Positions 8,281 to 18,263 of a DNA stretch of 61,796 nucleotides are shown here, piece by piece. A program made the position numbers and the translations under genes. The stretch covers positions 1 through 61,796 of the forward strand of contig NZ_JAPHNC010000010.1 of assembly GCF_026241255.1 (NCBI RefSeq), written 5' to 3'. A model generated the notes under the pieces. That model was not told where the DNA came from and ran no database searches. It was given only the letters and a program-made list of their open reading frames with translations. Every line of letters starts with the position of its first letter. The first letter of the stretch is position 1. The DNA is from Helicobacter sp. MIT 21-1697. GTDB taxonomy: Bacteria; Campylobacterota; Campylobacteria; Campylobacterales; Helicobacteraceae.

Positions 8281-9666
8281 ATGGGTAATAAGCGGTTGAT
8301 ATTGACAAGTCTAGGTATTATGACACTTATTATTGTAGGGATTATGGCTTTTACTTCTTTCATCTTTGAGACACAAGAGCCACGTCTGAATATGCAAGGG
8401 AAAGCTCTTCCCACACATTGGAATCTTCAAGATGAGATGTGGGTAAAATTTGATGATGAAAGTGGTATTAGGGATTATCGGGTGCAAGTGATATTTGATG
8501 GAGAGGTTTTGAGTGATGAAAAAGAAATCATTTTAAATAAACCAAAATCTATTAAAATTTCATTGCCAAAACCTTCTACTTTACTTAAAAATGGAGCAGC
8601 TCTTCAATACAAGATTGCAGTAACAGATTGGAGTAATTCACATTTTTTTAGCGGCAATACTGCCAAAGTTGAACTCAATCTCGTAGTAGATACGACTCCT
8701 CCCAGTGTTATACCTATTGCATCATCATATCAGATTGCTCGTGGAGGAAGTGCGATTGTAGCATTTGAAATTAAAGATATGGCATTACAAGATGTGCATA
8801 TTCATAATGGCATTGATGAATTTAAGCTCTTTAAATATCTTGATGATGATATTTATATAGGAATTATTGCGTGGCCTCTAAAAAATAAATTTTTTAATCC
8901 TCAAATTGTTGCCACAGACAAAGCAGGCAATACTACCAAACAAAATATCACGCTTAGGCGGAATATTAATGTTGCTTATTATCATTCTAACATCAGAATA
9001 GAAGAAAACTTCCTCAATGGCAAATTAAATGAACTTCTTGGACGCATTGATAAAAAACTTCATCGGGACTTTAATGATGATGTTGAGAGATTCGTGTTTT
9101 TTAATGAAACCATACGCAACGAAGATGAAAATAGAATTTTAAAAGCCTGTAATGATTTGGTTTCAGATGATGGCTATATTGATGAATCTTTCCGCGCATT
9201 TGTGCCACTTAATGGTTCAAAACTTGTAGGAAGTTTTGGAGATTATCGCACTTATTATCTCAATAAAACCAAAATCAGTGAAGCCACACATTTGGGCATT
9301 GATGTGGCAAGCGTCAAAAATGCTCCCATCATTGCGAGCAATAAGGGTGTTGTGTCGCTTAAAAATCGTCTTGGGCTTTATGGTGATACGCTTTTAATTT
9401 ATCACGGGTTTGGCGTTTCATCGCTTTACTCACATCTATCAGATAGCCACGTTAATGTGAGCGATGAGGTAAATGTAGGACAACGTCTTGGCAATACGGG
9501 CGCAACAGGTTGGGCATTTGGAGACCATTTGCATTTTGGTATTTTAGTGCAAGGGCATTTTGTGCGCTTAAGTGAATGGCTAGACCAAAAGTGGGTTGAT
9601 GATAATATTATCAATGTTTTGATTAAAGCACGAGCGTATTATCAGGAAAAACATTCAATGCATTAG
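8281..9666 (+). CDS. M23 family peptidoglycan metallopeptidase
   Basis: A 461-residue envelope protein with one N-terminal membrane anchor (about residues 7-27), a long periplasmic region, and a C-terminal M23 (LytM) endopeptidase domain. The zinc ligands are present: His337 and Asp341 in THLGIDVA, and the HLH pair His416 and His418 in GDHLHFGI. It is therefore likely active in cleaving peptide cross-links of peptidoglycan. In gene order it corresponds to C. jejuni Cj0131 and H. pylori HP1054, upstream of lpxC. Its exact role in cell shape or division cannot be read from sequence; adjacency to minC makes division plausible. Confidence 0.87.
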   Translation: MGNKRLILTSLGIMTLIIVGIMAFTSFIFETQEPRLNMQGKALPTHWNLQDEMWVKFDDESGIRDYRVQVIFDGEVLSDEKEIILNKPKSIKISLPKPSTLLKNGAALQYKIAVTDWSNSHFFSGNTAKVELNLVVDTTPPSVIPIASSYQIARGGSAIVAFEIKDMALQDVHIHNGIDEFKLFKYLDDDIYIGIIAWPLKNKFFNPQIVATDKAGNTTKQNITLRRNINVAYYHSNIRIEENFLNGKLNELLGRIDKKLHRDFNDDVERFVFFNETIRNEDENRILKACNDLVSDDGYIDESFRAFVPLNGSKLVGSFGDYRTYYLNKTKISEATHLGIDVASVKNAPIIASNKGVVSLKNRLGLYGDTLLIYHGFGVSSLYSHLSDSHVNVSDEVNVGQRLGNTGATGWAFGDHLHFGILVQGHFVRLSEWLDQKWVDDNIINVLIKARAYYQEKHSMH

Positions 9667-9678
9667 AAGCGATACACT

Positions 9679-10278
9679 ATGATTAAAACTCGGCAACGCA
9701 CTTTACGATTATTTGAATTTGAAGCAGGAGGAAGCACACAAGAGTATATTGATTTTATTACAAAGCATCTCCCTCTTTTGCAACGTCATACACTTGGTTT
9801 TAGAGATGAGATTGAGCCAAAGCTTCAAACATTTTTACAGGAGCATAATTTAAGTTTTGCCAATTTAAGTGATATGGCGCATATTTATGTAACACATCAA
9901 GATTCTCTTACGCTTTCTCAATCTAGCCAATCTCATCTTTGCAATGTGCAGGTTGCATCTTCTTCTGCACTTTTTATTAATAAGGTTGTCCGCAGTGGTG
10001 AGGAAATCTATCATAATGGCGATATTGTGGTGCAATCTCAAGTCAATAGTGGTGCTCGGATTATTGCGGAAGGAAATTTGCTTTTGTTAAGTGAATGTAG
10101 TGGCAGCATAGAATCTCAAGGTGATTATATTATCTGCACTAAGATTCTCGCTCCTACAATATTGTTTCAAGATGCACTTCTTGATGAAACTTTTTTACGC
10201 AAAATTAACCAAAGCAGTGCATTATTCAAAATAATTTTTAAAAAAGACGATGATGTAAGTATAAAGGATTTAGTATGA
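9679..10278 (+). CDS. minC: Septum site-determining protein MinC
   Basis: A 199-residue homologue of the division inhibitor MinC, which blocks FtsZ assembly away from midcell together with MinD. The C-terminal half has the right-handed beta-helix pattern of MinC, with [30 protein letters not shown] and the following glycine-spaced repeats. The N-terminal part is divergent. The stop overlaps the lpxC start in an ATGA arrangement, indicating translational coupling between a division inhibitor and the committed lipid A enzyme. minD and minE are not in this window. Confidence 0.82.
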   Translation: MIKTRQRTLRLFEFEAGGSTQEYIDFITKHLPLLQRHTLGFRDEIEPKLQTFLQEHNLSFANLSDMAHIYVTHQDSLTLSQSSQSHLCNVQVASSSALFINKVVRSGEEIYHNGDIVVQSQVNSGARIIAEGNLLLLSECSGSIESQGDYIICTKILAPTILFQDALLDETFLRKINQSSALFKIIFKKDDDVSIKDLV

Positions 10279-11174
10279 AGCAAAAAACCATTAAAAATAA
10301 AGTTGAGCTTGTAGGGATTGGGCTACATAAAGGTGTGCCTGTAAAAATGGAGCTTGAACCTTTGGAGGTGGATAGCGGCATAGTGTTTTATCGTTCTGAT
10401 TTGGGTGTAAGTGTTGAGCTTAAACCAGAAAATGTCATTGATACAACTATGGCAACTGTGATTGCCAAAGGTGAAGCAAAGGTTTCTACTATTGAGCATT
10501 TACTTTCTGCTATTCACGCTTATGGCATTGATAATATTAGAATCTCGCTTGATAACGAGGAAGTGCCTATTATGGACGGAAGTGCGATAGGATATTGTAT
10601 GTTGCTTGAAGAAGCTGGCATTATTACACAAAATGCACCCAAAAAAGCCATTGTAATAAAAAAATCCATTGAGATTGTAGATGAAAAGAAATTTGTGCGC
10701 GTTGAGCCAAGTGAGAGGACAATTTTTGATTTTAAGATTGATTTTAATCACCCTGTCATTCGTCAGCAACATTATAAATTTACTTTTAGCACTAAAGCTT
10801 ATAAAGAAGAAATTGCGCGGGCAAGAACTTTTGGCTTTTTGCACGAGGTAAATTATTTGCGCTCTAAAGGTTTAGCAAAGGGTGGAGATTTGAGTAATTG
10901 TATTGTGCTTGATGAAAGCAGTATCCTTAACAAAGAAGGTTTGCGATACAAAGAGGAATTTGTGCGTCATAAAATCCTTGATGCCATTGGTGATATGGCG
11001 TTACTTGGTATGCCTTTACTCGGTAGTTATATATCTTTTGCGGGAAGCCATAAGCTTAACCATCTCCTTACAAAACAGATTTTAAGTGATGAAAAAGCTT
11101 ATGAGGTTATAAGTCTTGACGATAAGGTTGAGGAAGCAAATCTTGATTATGCTTTTTTGCACGAACAACATTAG
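10275..11174 (+). CDS. lpxC: UDP-3-O-acyl-N-acetylglucosamine deacetylase
   Basis: A 299-residue zinc-dependent deacetylase performing the first committed step of lipid A synthesis in the cytoplasm. The family motif around the first zinc-binding histidine is [17 protein letters not shown], followed by the acidic [19 protein letters not shown] and the C-terminal [14 protein letters not shown] are also conserved. The usual length is near 300. Its start overlaps the end of minC by four bases. Other lipid A genes in the window are lpxK and the late acyltransferase at 45479. Confidence 0.95.
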   Translation: MKQKTIKNKVELVGIGLHKGVPVKMELEPLEVDSGIVFYRSDLGVSVELKPENVIDTTMATVIAKGEAKVSTIEHLLSAIHAYGIDNIRISLDNEEVPIMDGSAIGYCMLLEEAGIITQNAPKKAIVIKKSIEIVDEKKFVRVEPSERTIFDFKIDFNHPVIRQQHYKFTFSTKAYKEEIARARTFGFLHEVNYLRSKGLAKGGDLSNCIVLDESSILNKEGLRYKEEFVRHKILDAIGDMALLGMPLLGSYISFAGSHKLNHLLTKQILSDEKAYEVISLDDKVEEANLDYAFLHEQH

Positions 11175-11186
11175 CTTATAAAGTGT

Positions 11187-11672
11187 ATGCGGTATATAAG
11201 TATTGCTCTTGTGAGCGTAGGTTTGCCTATAAAATGTGGGCTCTATGAAAATCAAACATTAATTGAGGAAATCATAAGCGATGAATTGCCCCTTGTCGCA
11301 CTTCCTCGTATTTTTGAATCTTTGCTTCCCACACCCAAACAAAATCCAATGTATCGTGATATGAAAATAGAATCCATTTATTATGCTAATGGACCCGGAA
11401 GTTTTACCGCACTCAAACTCACGCATATTTTTCTGCATACCCTTGCGATGGTGTATGATATAAAGCTTTTTGCTACTTCAAGCTTTTATTTTACAAGCGA
11501 TTGCTATATTAAAGCATTTGGCACGACTTGTTTTTATTGTGATTGCGAGGGGAATATTTCTCTTGCTCATAATATAATGTCCAAAAATACTTCTTTCTTC
11601 CTCCCAAAAACACTTGATACAGCACGATTTCATACACATACCCAACCCCTTTATATTCTCCCTCCCGTTTAG
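11187..11672 (+). CDS. tsaB: TsaB-like protein, tRNA threonylcarbamoyladenosine synthesis
   Basis: A 161-residue protein with the pattern of TsaB, an actin-like ASKHA protein that scaffolds TsaD in making t6A on ANN-decoding tRNAs. Support comes from the central YANGPGSFTALKL, corresponding to the GPGSFTGLR signature, and from its position between lpxC and thrB, where C. jejuni Cj0133 lies. It is short compared with about 230 residues in E. coli, lacking the C-terminal region. ATG at 11187 follows lpxC by 12 bases. Confidence 0.7.
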   Translation: MRYISIALVSVGLPIKCGLYENQTLIEEIISDELPLVALPRIFESLLPTPKQNPMYRDMKIESIYYANGPGSFTALKLTHIFLHTLAMVYDIKLFATSSFYFTSDCYIKAFGTTCFYCDCEGNISLAHNIMSKNTSFFLPKTLDTARFHTHTQPLYILPPV

Positions 11673-11748
11673 CTTTCATAAAAAGAATCACCGCTCTACT
11701 TCTGTAAAGATTCTCAAAAAACTAAAGAAAAATCAATTAAAAACACAT

Positions 11749-11754
11749 TATAAT
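11749..11754 (+). promoter_or_regulatory. Probable -10 box for thrB
   Basis: TATAAT 30 bases before the GTG chosen for thrB. Its position supports that start over upstream in-frame ATG codons inside the tsaB-like gene, which would give an unconserved N-terminal extension. Confidence 0.5.
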
Positions 11755-11784
11755 AAAGCTTTGACTTTATACTATGGAGTAATT

Positions 11785-12684
11785 GTGGTTATTTCTGTCC
11801 CTGCTACAAGCGCCAATCTTGGACCCGGTTTTGATACTTTGGGTTTAGCACTTAAATTACATAATACTTTTAGTATTACCCCTTCAAAGTTAAGCAGTAT
11901 TCATATTTCTGGAGAGGGAAAAGATCGCCCTAAGCTTCGTGTAGATAATGTTTTTATTAAGATTTTTAATGAGATTCTTACTCTGCATAATTACCCTATG
12001 CAGACCTTTAAGTTTGGCTTTCATAATGCCATACCTATATCGCGTGGGCTTGGTTCAAGTTCTGCGGTAATTATTGGTGCGATTGTAAGTGCGTATCATA
12101 TTATGCAAAAGCCAATCAATAAATCGGAGATTCTCCAGCTTGCGCTTTCATATGAGAATCACCCAGATAATATTACGCCTGCACTTTATGGAGGGTTTAA
12201 TGTGAGTATGCTTGATACCTCACTTGAAACAAAAGAGCAAGTTGTCAATATCCAAACGCTTTTGCCCACAGATATTAAAGCCGTAGTAGTGATTCCCAAT
12301 GCAGCTATTTCAACAAAATTTTCACGCCGCGCACTTCCTAAAAAATATAGCACTCAAGATGCGGTATTTAATCTTTCGCACGCTTGTATGTTGAGTGCAG
12401 CCTTTATTACACACAAATGGGATTTGTTGCGTGTTGCTAGTCAGGATAGATTCCATCAAGAATTGCGTATGAAAAATATTCCTGCGCTTTTTAATGTGCA
12501 AAAGATTGCTTTTGAAAATGGAGCGCTTTTAAGCGCACTCTCTGGGAGCGGCTCATCATTTTTAAATATTTGTTATAGCGATGATAGTGGGAATTTATCA
12601 CGCATTTTGCAAAAGCATTTTCCAAAATTTCGTGTGCTTGAACTTGAATTTGATAATATCGGGGCAACCCTGATAGAATCATAG
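11785..12684 (+). CDS. thrB: Homoserine kinase
   Basis: A 299-residue GHMP-family kinase that phosphorylates homoserine in threonine synthesis. The start is GTG at 11785, with GGAG five bases upstream and the conserved N-terminus VVISVPATSANLGPGFDTLGL immediately following. The ATP loop is PISRGLGSSSAV, and the C-terminal GHMP motif ALSGSGSSFL is intact. The reading frame is open upstream for 57 more codons into tsaB, but that stretch is not conserved. Gene order matches C. jejuni and H. pylori. Confidence 0.92.
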   Translation: MVISVPATSANLGPGFDTLGLALKLHNTFSITPSKLSSIHISGEGKDRPKLRVDNVFIKIFNEILTLHNYPMQTFKFGFHNAIPISRGLGSSSAVIIGAIVSAYHIMQKPINKSEILQLALSYENHPDNITPALYGGFNVSMLDTSLETKEQVVNIQTLLPTDIKAVVVIPNAAISTKFSRRALPKKYSTQDAVFNLSHACMLSAAFITHKWDLLRVASQDRFHQELRMKNIPALFNVQKIAFENGALLSALSGSGSSFLNICYSDDSGNLSRILQKHFPKFRVLELEFDNIGATLIES

Positions 12685-12703
12685 AAACTTTAGGTATAAT
12701 ACT

Positions 12704-12955
12704 ATGAAACAACCCAAACAAATGCGTATGTGTGTTAAATGTCGTAAGAGATTTTGTCAAAAGGAGCTTTTAAGATTGCAAAGTAATGGCTACTCTTTGT
12801 GTCGCTTTAGTGGAAGAGGGAGGAGTTTTTATGTATGCGAGGAATGCCTAGAGCAACCTAAGACGCTTCAAACTATCATCAAAATGAATAAATTAAAGCC
12901 AAGCGAACATCACGTTTCAACTTTAAAGGAGATATGGAATCTATGGAAAAAATAA
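12704..12955 (+). CDS. ylxR: YlxR family (DUF448) nucleic-acid-associated protein
   Basis: An 83-residue basic protein of the YlxR family, usually next to nusA or infB. Family hallmarks are the N-terminal RMCVKCRKR, the central FSGRGRSFYVCEEC and the lysine-rich tail. The four cysteines form two CxxC pairs and could bind a metal. Its last 22 bases overlap the infB start region, so translation is probably coupled. Members have been linked to RNA binding and to transcriptional effects; the role here is unknown. Confidence 0.85.
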   Translation: MKQPKQMRMCVKCRKRFCQKELLRLQSNGYSLCRFSGRGRSFYVCEECLEQPKTLQTIIKMNKLKPSEHHVSTLKEIWNLWKK

Positions 12956-15597
12956 GATTATCAGATTTTGCCAAAGAATTTGGCAAAGAGGCAAAATTTG
13001 CTTATGAGAAAGCTAAGGAAATGGGATTAAGTGTAAAAACACCTTCAAGCTCTCTGACACAAGAGGAGGCTGCTGCACTTTTTGAATATATCAATACGGG
13101 TGTAAATTCTTATGTGCCTACAAACAAAGCCAAAGATAAAAAGGCAGCTAAAGCACCTAAAAAATCAACTACAAAGTCTTCGCAAAGTGCTACAAAGGAA
13201 AAAGAGAGCAAAGAAAAGGAAACAAAGAAAGCTACTAAATCTTCAAAGACTGCTAAAAAAACCACGCAAAAGCAAAAAAATAAAGATGCGCAAAATGAAG
13301 TAGAACAAGATAGTGCTCTACCCCAAATTCAAGCATCTCAAAACAAACGCCTTGGGAAAAAAACAGAAACAAATGATATGACTGCACCTCTTGAAACAAA
13401 ACCAAAAGTCGGACTGCGTATCGTGCGTAAAAATGATGCCCTCCAAGAGCAGCCAAGTGTGGTATCTAAAAAAGATGAGAATAAAAGGCACGCCCCAAGC
13501 TATAAAGAGCTTCTCGCTGATACTGCTGATGAAGAGTATAAAAAACACAAAAAAGATAAACCAAAACCTAAAGTTGCCCACAAACACACAGAGCAAAAAA
13601 TACATATTTTAGATGATAGGGACATTTCTTTTCATTCTGATTATGATGATGAGCAAGATGAAATTATGCTTTTTGATTTAAATGAGCGCGAAGTGCGAGA
13701 TGAAGAGGAAGAGAATCAGATTCGTCAAGCTATTGCCGAACGTGTACATATTCATCGTAAAAATCCTTGGATGAATGAGGGAAGTATCAAGCGTGGAGGC
13801 AAACGCCGTAAGCCAGTCAAAGCACCAAAAAATGTTGATAAGGTAAAAGGTCCCATTTCTATTCCTGAAGAAATCCGTGTATATGAATTTGCTGAACTCA
13901 TTAAAGCCGAGCTAAAAGATGTTATAAAGGTGCTTTTTAATCTTGGTGTAATGGCGACAAAAAATGATTTTTTAGACCGCGATGCGATTGAAATTTTAGC
14001 TGATGAATTTGAGCTTGAAATTTCTATCCAAGATGCTCCCGAGCAAAATATTATAGAATCTGCTCCCGACATAGATATTCCATTGCTTGAGCGTCCGCCT
14101 GTGGTTACGATTATGGGGCACGTTGATCACGGCAAAACTTCATTGCTCGATTATATTCGCAACTCGCGTATAGCAAGTGGTGAGGCAGGAGGGATTACGC
14201 AGCATATTGGCGCATATATGGTAGAAAAAAATGGCAAAAAAATCAGCTTTATTGACACACCCGGACACGAAGCTTTCACACAAATGCGTAGTAGAGGGGC
14301 GCAGGTAACTGATATTGCAATTATCGTCATCGCCGCAGATGATGGTGTCAAGCAGCAGACTATTGAAGCTCTTAACCACGCTAAAGCTGCAAATGTGCAA
14401 ATTATCATTGCAATGAATAAAATGGACAAAGAAAATGCCAATCCCGATAAGCTTAAAGCTGAATGCGCTGAGATTGGATTTACACCTAATGAATGGGGCG
14501 GGGAATACGAGTTTATACCTATTTCTGCCAAAAGTGGCGATGGCATAGAGAATCTGCTTGAAACGATTTTAATCCAAGCTGAAGTATTGGAGCTTAAAGC
14601 TCCTCATCAAGGTAGAGCAAAGGCGATTGTGCTTGAGGCGAGTTTGGAAAAAGGACGAGGACCAGTAGCGACCATTATTGTGCAAAATGGAGTGCTTAAT
14701 GTTGGAGATTCAGTAGTGGCTGATACAGCTTTTGGACGTGTGCGTGCCTTGCTTGATGACAGAGGACAAAATATCTCGCAGCTTTCACCCTCTGGCGTGG
14801 CAGTGGTTACAGGACTTTCTGAAGTGCCTAGTGCGGGAGCTATTTTTCAAAGCGTGGAAAATGATGCTATTGCAAGAGAATACGCGCAAAAACGCGCCTC
14901 ATATTTGCGACAAAAGGAATTGAGTAAATCTACGAAAGTTACTTTTGATGAACTTGGAGAAATGGTGGCTCAAGGCAATCTTAAGACTTTACCTTTGATT
15001 GTTAAAGCCGACACGCAAGGTAGCCTTGAAGCAATCAAGGTAAGTTTGGAAAAGCTAAGCAATGATGAGGTGCGTGTGAATATTATTGGTTTTGGTGTGG
15101 GGGGTATTAGTGAGAGTGATATTGCACTTTGTGCCACAAGCACAAATAGCTTGATTTTAGGTTTTAATGTCCGCCCTACTGGGAATGTAAAGGCAAAGGC
15201 TAAAGAGCTTGGCGTAGAAATTAAAACCTATTCTATTATTTATACATTGCTTGATGATATTAAAGCTTTGCTCGGCGGTCTTATGTCGCCCATTGTTGAA
15301 GAAGAGAATACAGGACAGGCTGAAGTGCGTGAGACATTTAATATTCCTAAGGTTGGCACGATTGCTGGGTGTATGGTGGTTGATGGAAGTATTCAAAAAG
15401 GCATTAAGGTGCGACTTATTCGTGATGGTGTGGTGGTGCATACAGGTGCTATTGTTTCGCTTAAAAGATTTAAAGATGATGTCAAAGAAGTTTCTAAGGG
15501 GTATGAATGCGGGATTATGCTTGAAAACTATAATGATATTAAAGTGGGCGATGTTTTTGAGACTTACAAGGAAATTTCAAAAACAAAAATATTATAA
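12934..15597 (+). CDS. infB: Translation initiation factor IF-2
   Basis: An 887-residue GTPase that positions initiator tRNA on the ribosome. The N-terminal IF2_N-like segment (KIRLSDFAKEFGKE) is followed by a long lysine- and glutamate-rich linker to about residue 300, then a second IF2_N domain, and the G domain beginning with GHVDHGKT at residue 395; DTPGHE and NKMD follow. Two starts compete: ATG 12934 lies only 2 bases after AAGGAG, and ATG 12943 lies 11 bases after it. The second matches the conserved N-terminus (MEKIRLSD). Both are in frame and differ by three residues. Confidence 0.96.
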   Translation: MESMEKIRLSDFAKEFGKEAKFAYEKAKEMGLSVKTPSSSLTQEEAAALFEYINTGVNSYVPTNKAKDKKAAKAPKKSTTKSSQSATKEKESKEKETKKATKSSKTAKKTTQKQKNKDAQNEVEQDSALPQIQASQNKRLGKKTETNDMTAPLETKPKVGLRIVRKNDALQEQPSVVSKKDENKRHAPSYKELLADTADEEYKKHKKDKPKPKVAHKHTEQKIHILDDRDISFHSDYDDEQDEIMLFDLNEREVRDEEEENQIRQAIAERVHIHRKNPWMNEGSIKRGGKRRKPVKAPKNVDKVKGPISIPEEIRVYEFAELIKAELKDVIKVLFNLGVMATKNDFLDRDAIEILADEFELEISIQDAPEQNIIESAPDIDIPLLERPPVVTIMGHVDHGKTSLLDYIRNSRIASGEAGGITQHIGAYMVEKNGKKISFIDTPGHEAFTQMRSRGAQVTDIAIIVIAADDGVKQQTIEALNHAKAANVQIIIAMNKMDKENANPDKLKAECAEIGFTPNEWGGEYEFIPISAKSGDGIENLLETILIQAEVLELKAPHQGRAKAIVLEASLEKGRGPVATIIVQNGVLNVGDSVVADTAFGRVRALLDDRGQNISQLSPSGVAVVTGLSEVPSAGAIFQSVENDAIAREYAQKRASYLRQKELSKSTKVTFDELGEMVAQGNLKTLPLIVKADTQGSLEAIKVSLEKLSNDEVRVNIIGFGVGGISESDIALCATSTNSLILGFNVRPTGNVKAKAKELGVEIKTYSIIYTLLDDIKALLGGLMSPIVEEENTGQAEVRETFNIPKVGTIAGCMVVDGSIQKGIKVRLIRDGVVVHTGAIVSLKRFKDDVKEVSKGYECGIMLENYNDIKVGDVFETYKEISKTKIL

Positions 15598-15613
15598 ATA
15601 TTATAAAATAAAA

Positions 15614-15631
15614 AAATTTATTAATAAATTT
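15614..15631. terminator. AT-only palindrome after infB
   Basis: AAATTTATTAATAAATTT is a perfect 18-base palindrome flanked by an A run and followed by a T7 run, between infB and the chemoreceptor gene. It may end infB transcription, but with no G or C in the stem the hairpin would be weak. The surrounding 98 bases must also hold the receptor's promoter, for which only AT-rich candidates such as TATTAT near 15649 are visible. Confidence 0.35.
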
Positions 15632-15695
15632 AAATATTTTTTTATCTATATTATTCTAATATTTCGTTCAAATTAAATAAGCAAGGATATGTTTA

Positions 15696-17747
15696 ATGTG
15701 GAACAAATTATCCATAGGCACAAAGTTCTTATGTATTCAAGCTATTATTGTTTTGATTGTTTCCATTCCTATTTTATTTTTTGTTCAATGGACAATGGGC
15801 AACACTACTCAAGCTCAAGCTAAACTACAAATCAATCAAGCAGCTTCTATTGTAGAAGGTAATTTTCAAGTTACCTCTCAACAAATCATTAGTGAAAGTG
15901 AAAATTCATTAAAGTTTTTTGAAAATGATTTAGCAGCCTTGTATGGGGCTTTGAGGAAAAATAGTTATAGAATCGGCGATAATATGAAGTTTGGCGATAA
16001 ATCTGTGCCAACCTTATATTATAATGGTGTGAATCTTGTGGGTAATACAGAGTTGGTAGATAAGTTTTCAAAATTGGTCAGTGGTGTAGCGACTATATTT
16101 GTCAAAAGCGGTGATGATTTCATACGCGTAGCAACCTCTCTCAAAGATGCATCGGGCAATAGAATAGTGGGCACACCACTTGGTAGCTCTCACCCAGCTT
16201 TTGCTGAAATGACAAAACCTAATCCAAGTATATTTCGTGGAAAAGTGCATCTTGTGGGCAAAGATTATATGTCTATTTATAAAGCAATCTTAGATGAGAA
16301 TAATCAAGTTGTAGGTATTCTATTTGTTGCCTATGATTTAGAAGAATGTTATAACTTAATTGCACAAAAATTAGGGGGTATTCATATAGGAGAGAGAGGC
16401 AAAATTATTATCTTTGATAAAACTTGGGATAAATTTATTCTCGGTGGAGAAGGTAAGCCAAGTGATGCATCGCATTTAAAAACATTAAAGCCTAAAATGG
16501 AAATTTCTTACTCTCTTAATGGAAAAGATTATCAGGGTTATGTGGATTATAATGCTGAGCTTGATTTATATATTGTGATTGAAGCTTTGATGAAAGATTT
16601 TACTTCAGCCATTGAAAAAGTTGAACTCATTATTACTTTAGGGATTATCGTTTTAGCTTCTGTCATTCTTATTGTTTCTTTTATGACGATTAAACTCTCT
16701 TTGCTTGCGCGCATTAAAAGCCTTTCTGATTTACTCTTTGATTTTTTACAATATCTCAATTACGAGAAATCAACGCCTCCAAGCTTAACTAAGCCTCAAG
16801 CAAAAGATGAGCTTGGCAATATGCGCATTGCCATTAATGAAAACATACAAAAAACAGAAAAAGGATTAGAAACCGATAAGGAGGCAGTAGCACAATTTAT
16901 TGAGGTAGCAAATCATATAGGAAGCGGTGATTTTACAGCGAGAATTATGGAGAATCCACATAATCCCCAACTTGTGGAACTTAAAAGTGTGCTTAACCAA
17001 ATGCTAGATACTTTGCAAAGTAAAATTGGACAGGATATGAATGAGATTCATCGCGTATTTAAATCCTATATTAATTTAGACTTTACAACACAAGTGGATA
17101 ATGCACACGGAGAGGTAGAGACTGCGGCAAATACTTTGGGTTCAAACATTAAAGAGATGCTCCATACTTCTTCAGAATTTGCTGAAGAATTAGAAGTGAG
17201 TGCAAAAGACTTAAAACAAGCTGTTGATAATCTCACTGAAGGTTCGCATAAACAAGCCCAAGCATTAGGAAAAACAGCCCAAGCGCTGGAAGAAATGAAT
17301 GCTTCTATGGAGAGTATCTCTGGGCGTGCGAATGATGTAAGCAATCAAGCTAACGATATTCGCAATATTGTAGGCGTTATTAGGGATATAGCAGACCAAA
17401 CAAACCTCCTTGCACTTAATGCCGCTATTGAAGCAGCAAGAGCAGGAGAACACGGCAGAGGATTTGCTGTTGTCGCAGATGAAGTGCGAAAGTTAGCTGA
17501 ACGCACAGGGAAATCGCTTTCTGAAATTGAAGCAAATATTAATGTCCTTGTTCAGGGCGTGAATGAAATGACTGAATCTATTAAAGAGCAAACATTAGGT
17601 ATTGGACAAATTAATGAAGCTGTTTCACAGCTAGAAAATGCAAATTCGCAAAATGTGGAAGCGGCAAATCATTCTCAAAATATCAGCGATTCAGTAGATA
17701 CTATCGCACGCAAGATTTTTGATGATGTGAATAAGAAAAAATTTTAA
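15696..17747 (+). CDS. Methyl-accepting chemotaxis protein with periplasmic Cache-type sensor
   Basis: A 683-residue transmembrane chemoreceptor. A first membrane helix lies at about residues 9-30, a large periplasmic sensor reaches about residue 305 with the look of a Cache domain, and a second helix is at about 309-335. A HAMP-like linker precedes the signalling coil. The highly conserved tip, with [20 protein letters not shown] and KLAERT, lies at about residues 575-605. There is no C-terminal CheB/CheR-docking pentapeptide; the chain ends in KKKF. The ligand cannot be told from sequence. The stop is 9 bases from the convergent bcp stop. Confidence 0.93.
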   Translation: MWNKLSIGTKFLCIQAIIVLIVSIPILFFVQWTMGNTTQAQAKLQINQAASIVEGNFQVTSQQIISESENSLKFFENDLAALYGALRKNSYRIGDNMKFGDKSVPTLYYNGVNLVGNTELVDKFSKLVSGVATIFVKSGDDFIRVATSLKDASGNRIVGTPLGSSHPAFAEMTKPNPSIFRGKVHLVGKDYMSIYKAILDENNQVVGILFVAYDLEECYNLIAQKLGGIHIGERGKIIIFDKTWDKFILGGEGKPSDASHLKTLKPKMEISYSLNGKDYQGYVDYNAELDLYIVIEALMKDFTSAIEKVELIITLGIIVLASVILIVSFMTIKLSLLARIKSLSDLLFDFLQYLNYEKSTPPSLTKPQAKDELGNMRIAINENIQKTEKGLETDKEAVAQFIEVANHIGSGDFTARIMENPHNPQLVELKSVLNQMLDTLQSKIGQDMNEIHRVFKSYINLDFTTQVDNAHGEVETAANTLGSNIKEMLHTSSEFAEELEVSAKDLKQAVDNLTEGSHKQAQALGKTAQALEEMNASMESISGRANDVSNQANDIRNIVGVIRDIADQTNLLALNAAIEAARAGEHGRGFAVVADEVRKLAERTGKSLSEIEANINVLVQGVNEMTESIKEQTLGIGQINEAVSQLENANSQNVEAANHSQNISDSVDTIARKIFDDVNKKKF

Positions 17748-17756
17748 TGCAGAATC

Positions 17757-18215
17757 CTATTTGAGGCTTTCAAGAACTTTTTGGGCGTGTCCTTTTGCGC
17801 GAACATTATAAAAACTTTCTTTAATAGTGCCATCGCGTTCGATAATAAAGGTGCTACGAATAATACCCTGCACTTCTTTGCCATACATCATTTTTGTGCC
17901 ATACGCACCATAAGCTTTTGCAACACTTTTATCACTATCACTTAAAAGCAACACTTTAAGCGATTTTTTTTGAATAAAATTTTGATGACATTTTGGACTA
18001 TCAGGACTTATGCCCACTATGATGGTATCTTGTGCTTCAAATTTTTCTAATAGGGCACTAAAATCTTGTGCTTCAATCGTGCAACCGGGTGTATTATCTT
18101 TGGGATAAAAATATACTACCACGCGTTTTATGAGCAAATCTTGTAAAGAAATTTCTATTTCATCAGCGTTTTTAAGCACAAATTGCGGTGCTTTATCCCC
18201 TTTTTGTAGTTTCAT
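17757..18215 (-). CDS. bcp: Thiol peroxidase, Bcp/PrxQ family
   Basis: A 152-residue peroxiredoxin that reduces hydroperoxides with thioredoxin electrons. The start is ATG 18215, with GGAGAG upstream; an open extension of 15 codons lacks conservation. The peroxidatic cysteine is in NTPGCTIEAQDF. In many Bcp proteins a resolving cysteine follows five residues later (PGCTxEAC), but here that position is Gln, so the enzyme looks like the 1-Cys form or uses another cysteine such as that in SPKCHQNF. The coding strand has an A8 run near 17963. Confidence 0.9.
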   Translation of the reverse strand: MKLQKGDKAPQFVLKNADEIEISLQDLLIKRVVVYFYPKDNTPGCTIEAQDFSALLEKFEAQDTIIVGISPDSPKCHQNFIQKKSLKVLLLSDSDKSVAKAYGAYGTKMMYGKEVQGIIRSTFIIERDGTIKESFYNVRAKGHAQKVLESLK

Positions 18216-18263
18216 CTTCTCTCCTTTGTTGTGGTATAGCGACTTTGTATTGTAAGCCAAATA

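Noticed and set aside
11614-11784. 57-codon upstream extension of thrB
   Set aside because: It overlaps the tsaB-like gene and lacks conservation; the GTG at 11785 has a binding site and the conserved N-terminus.
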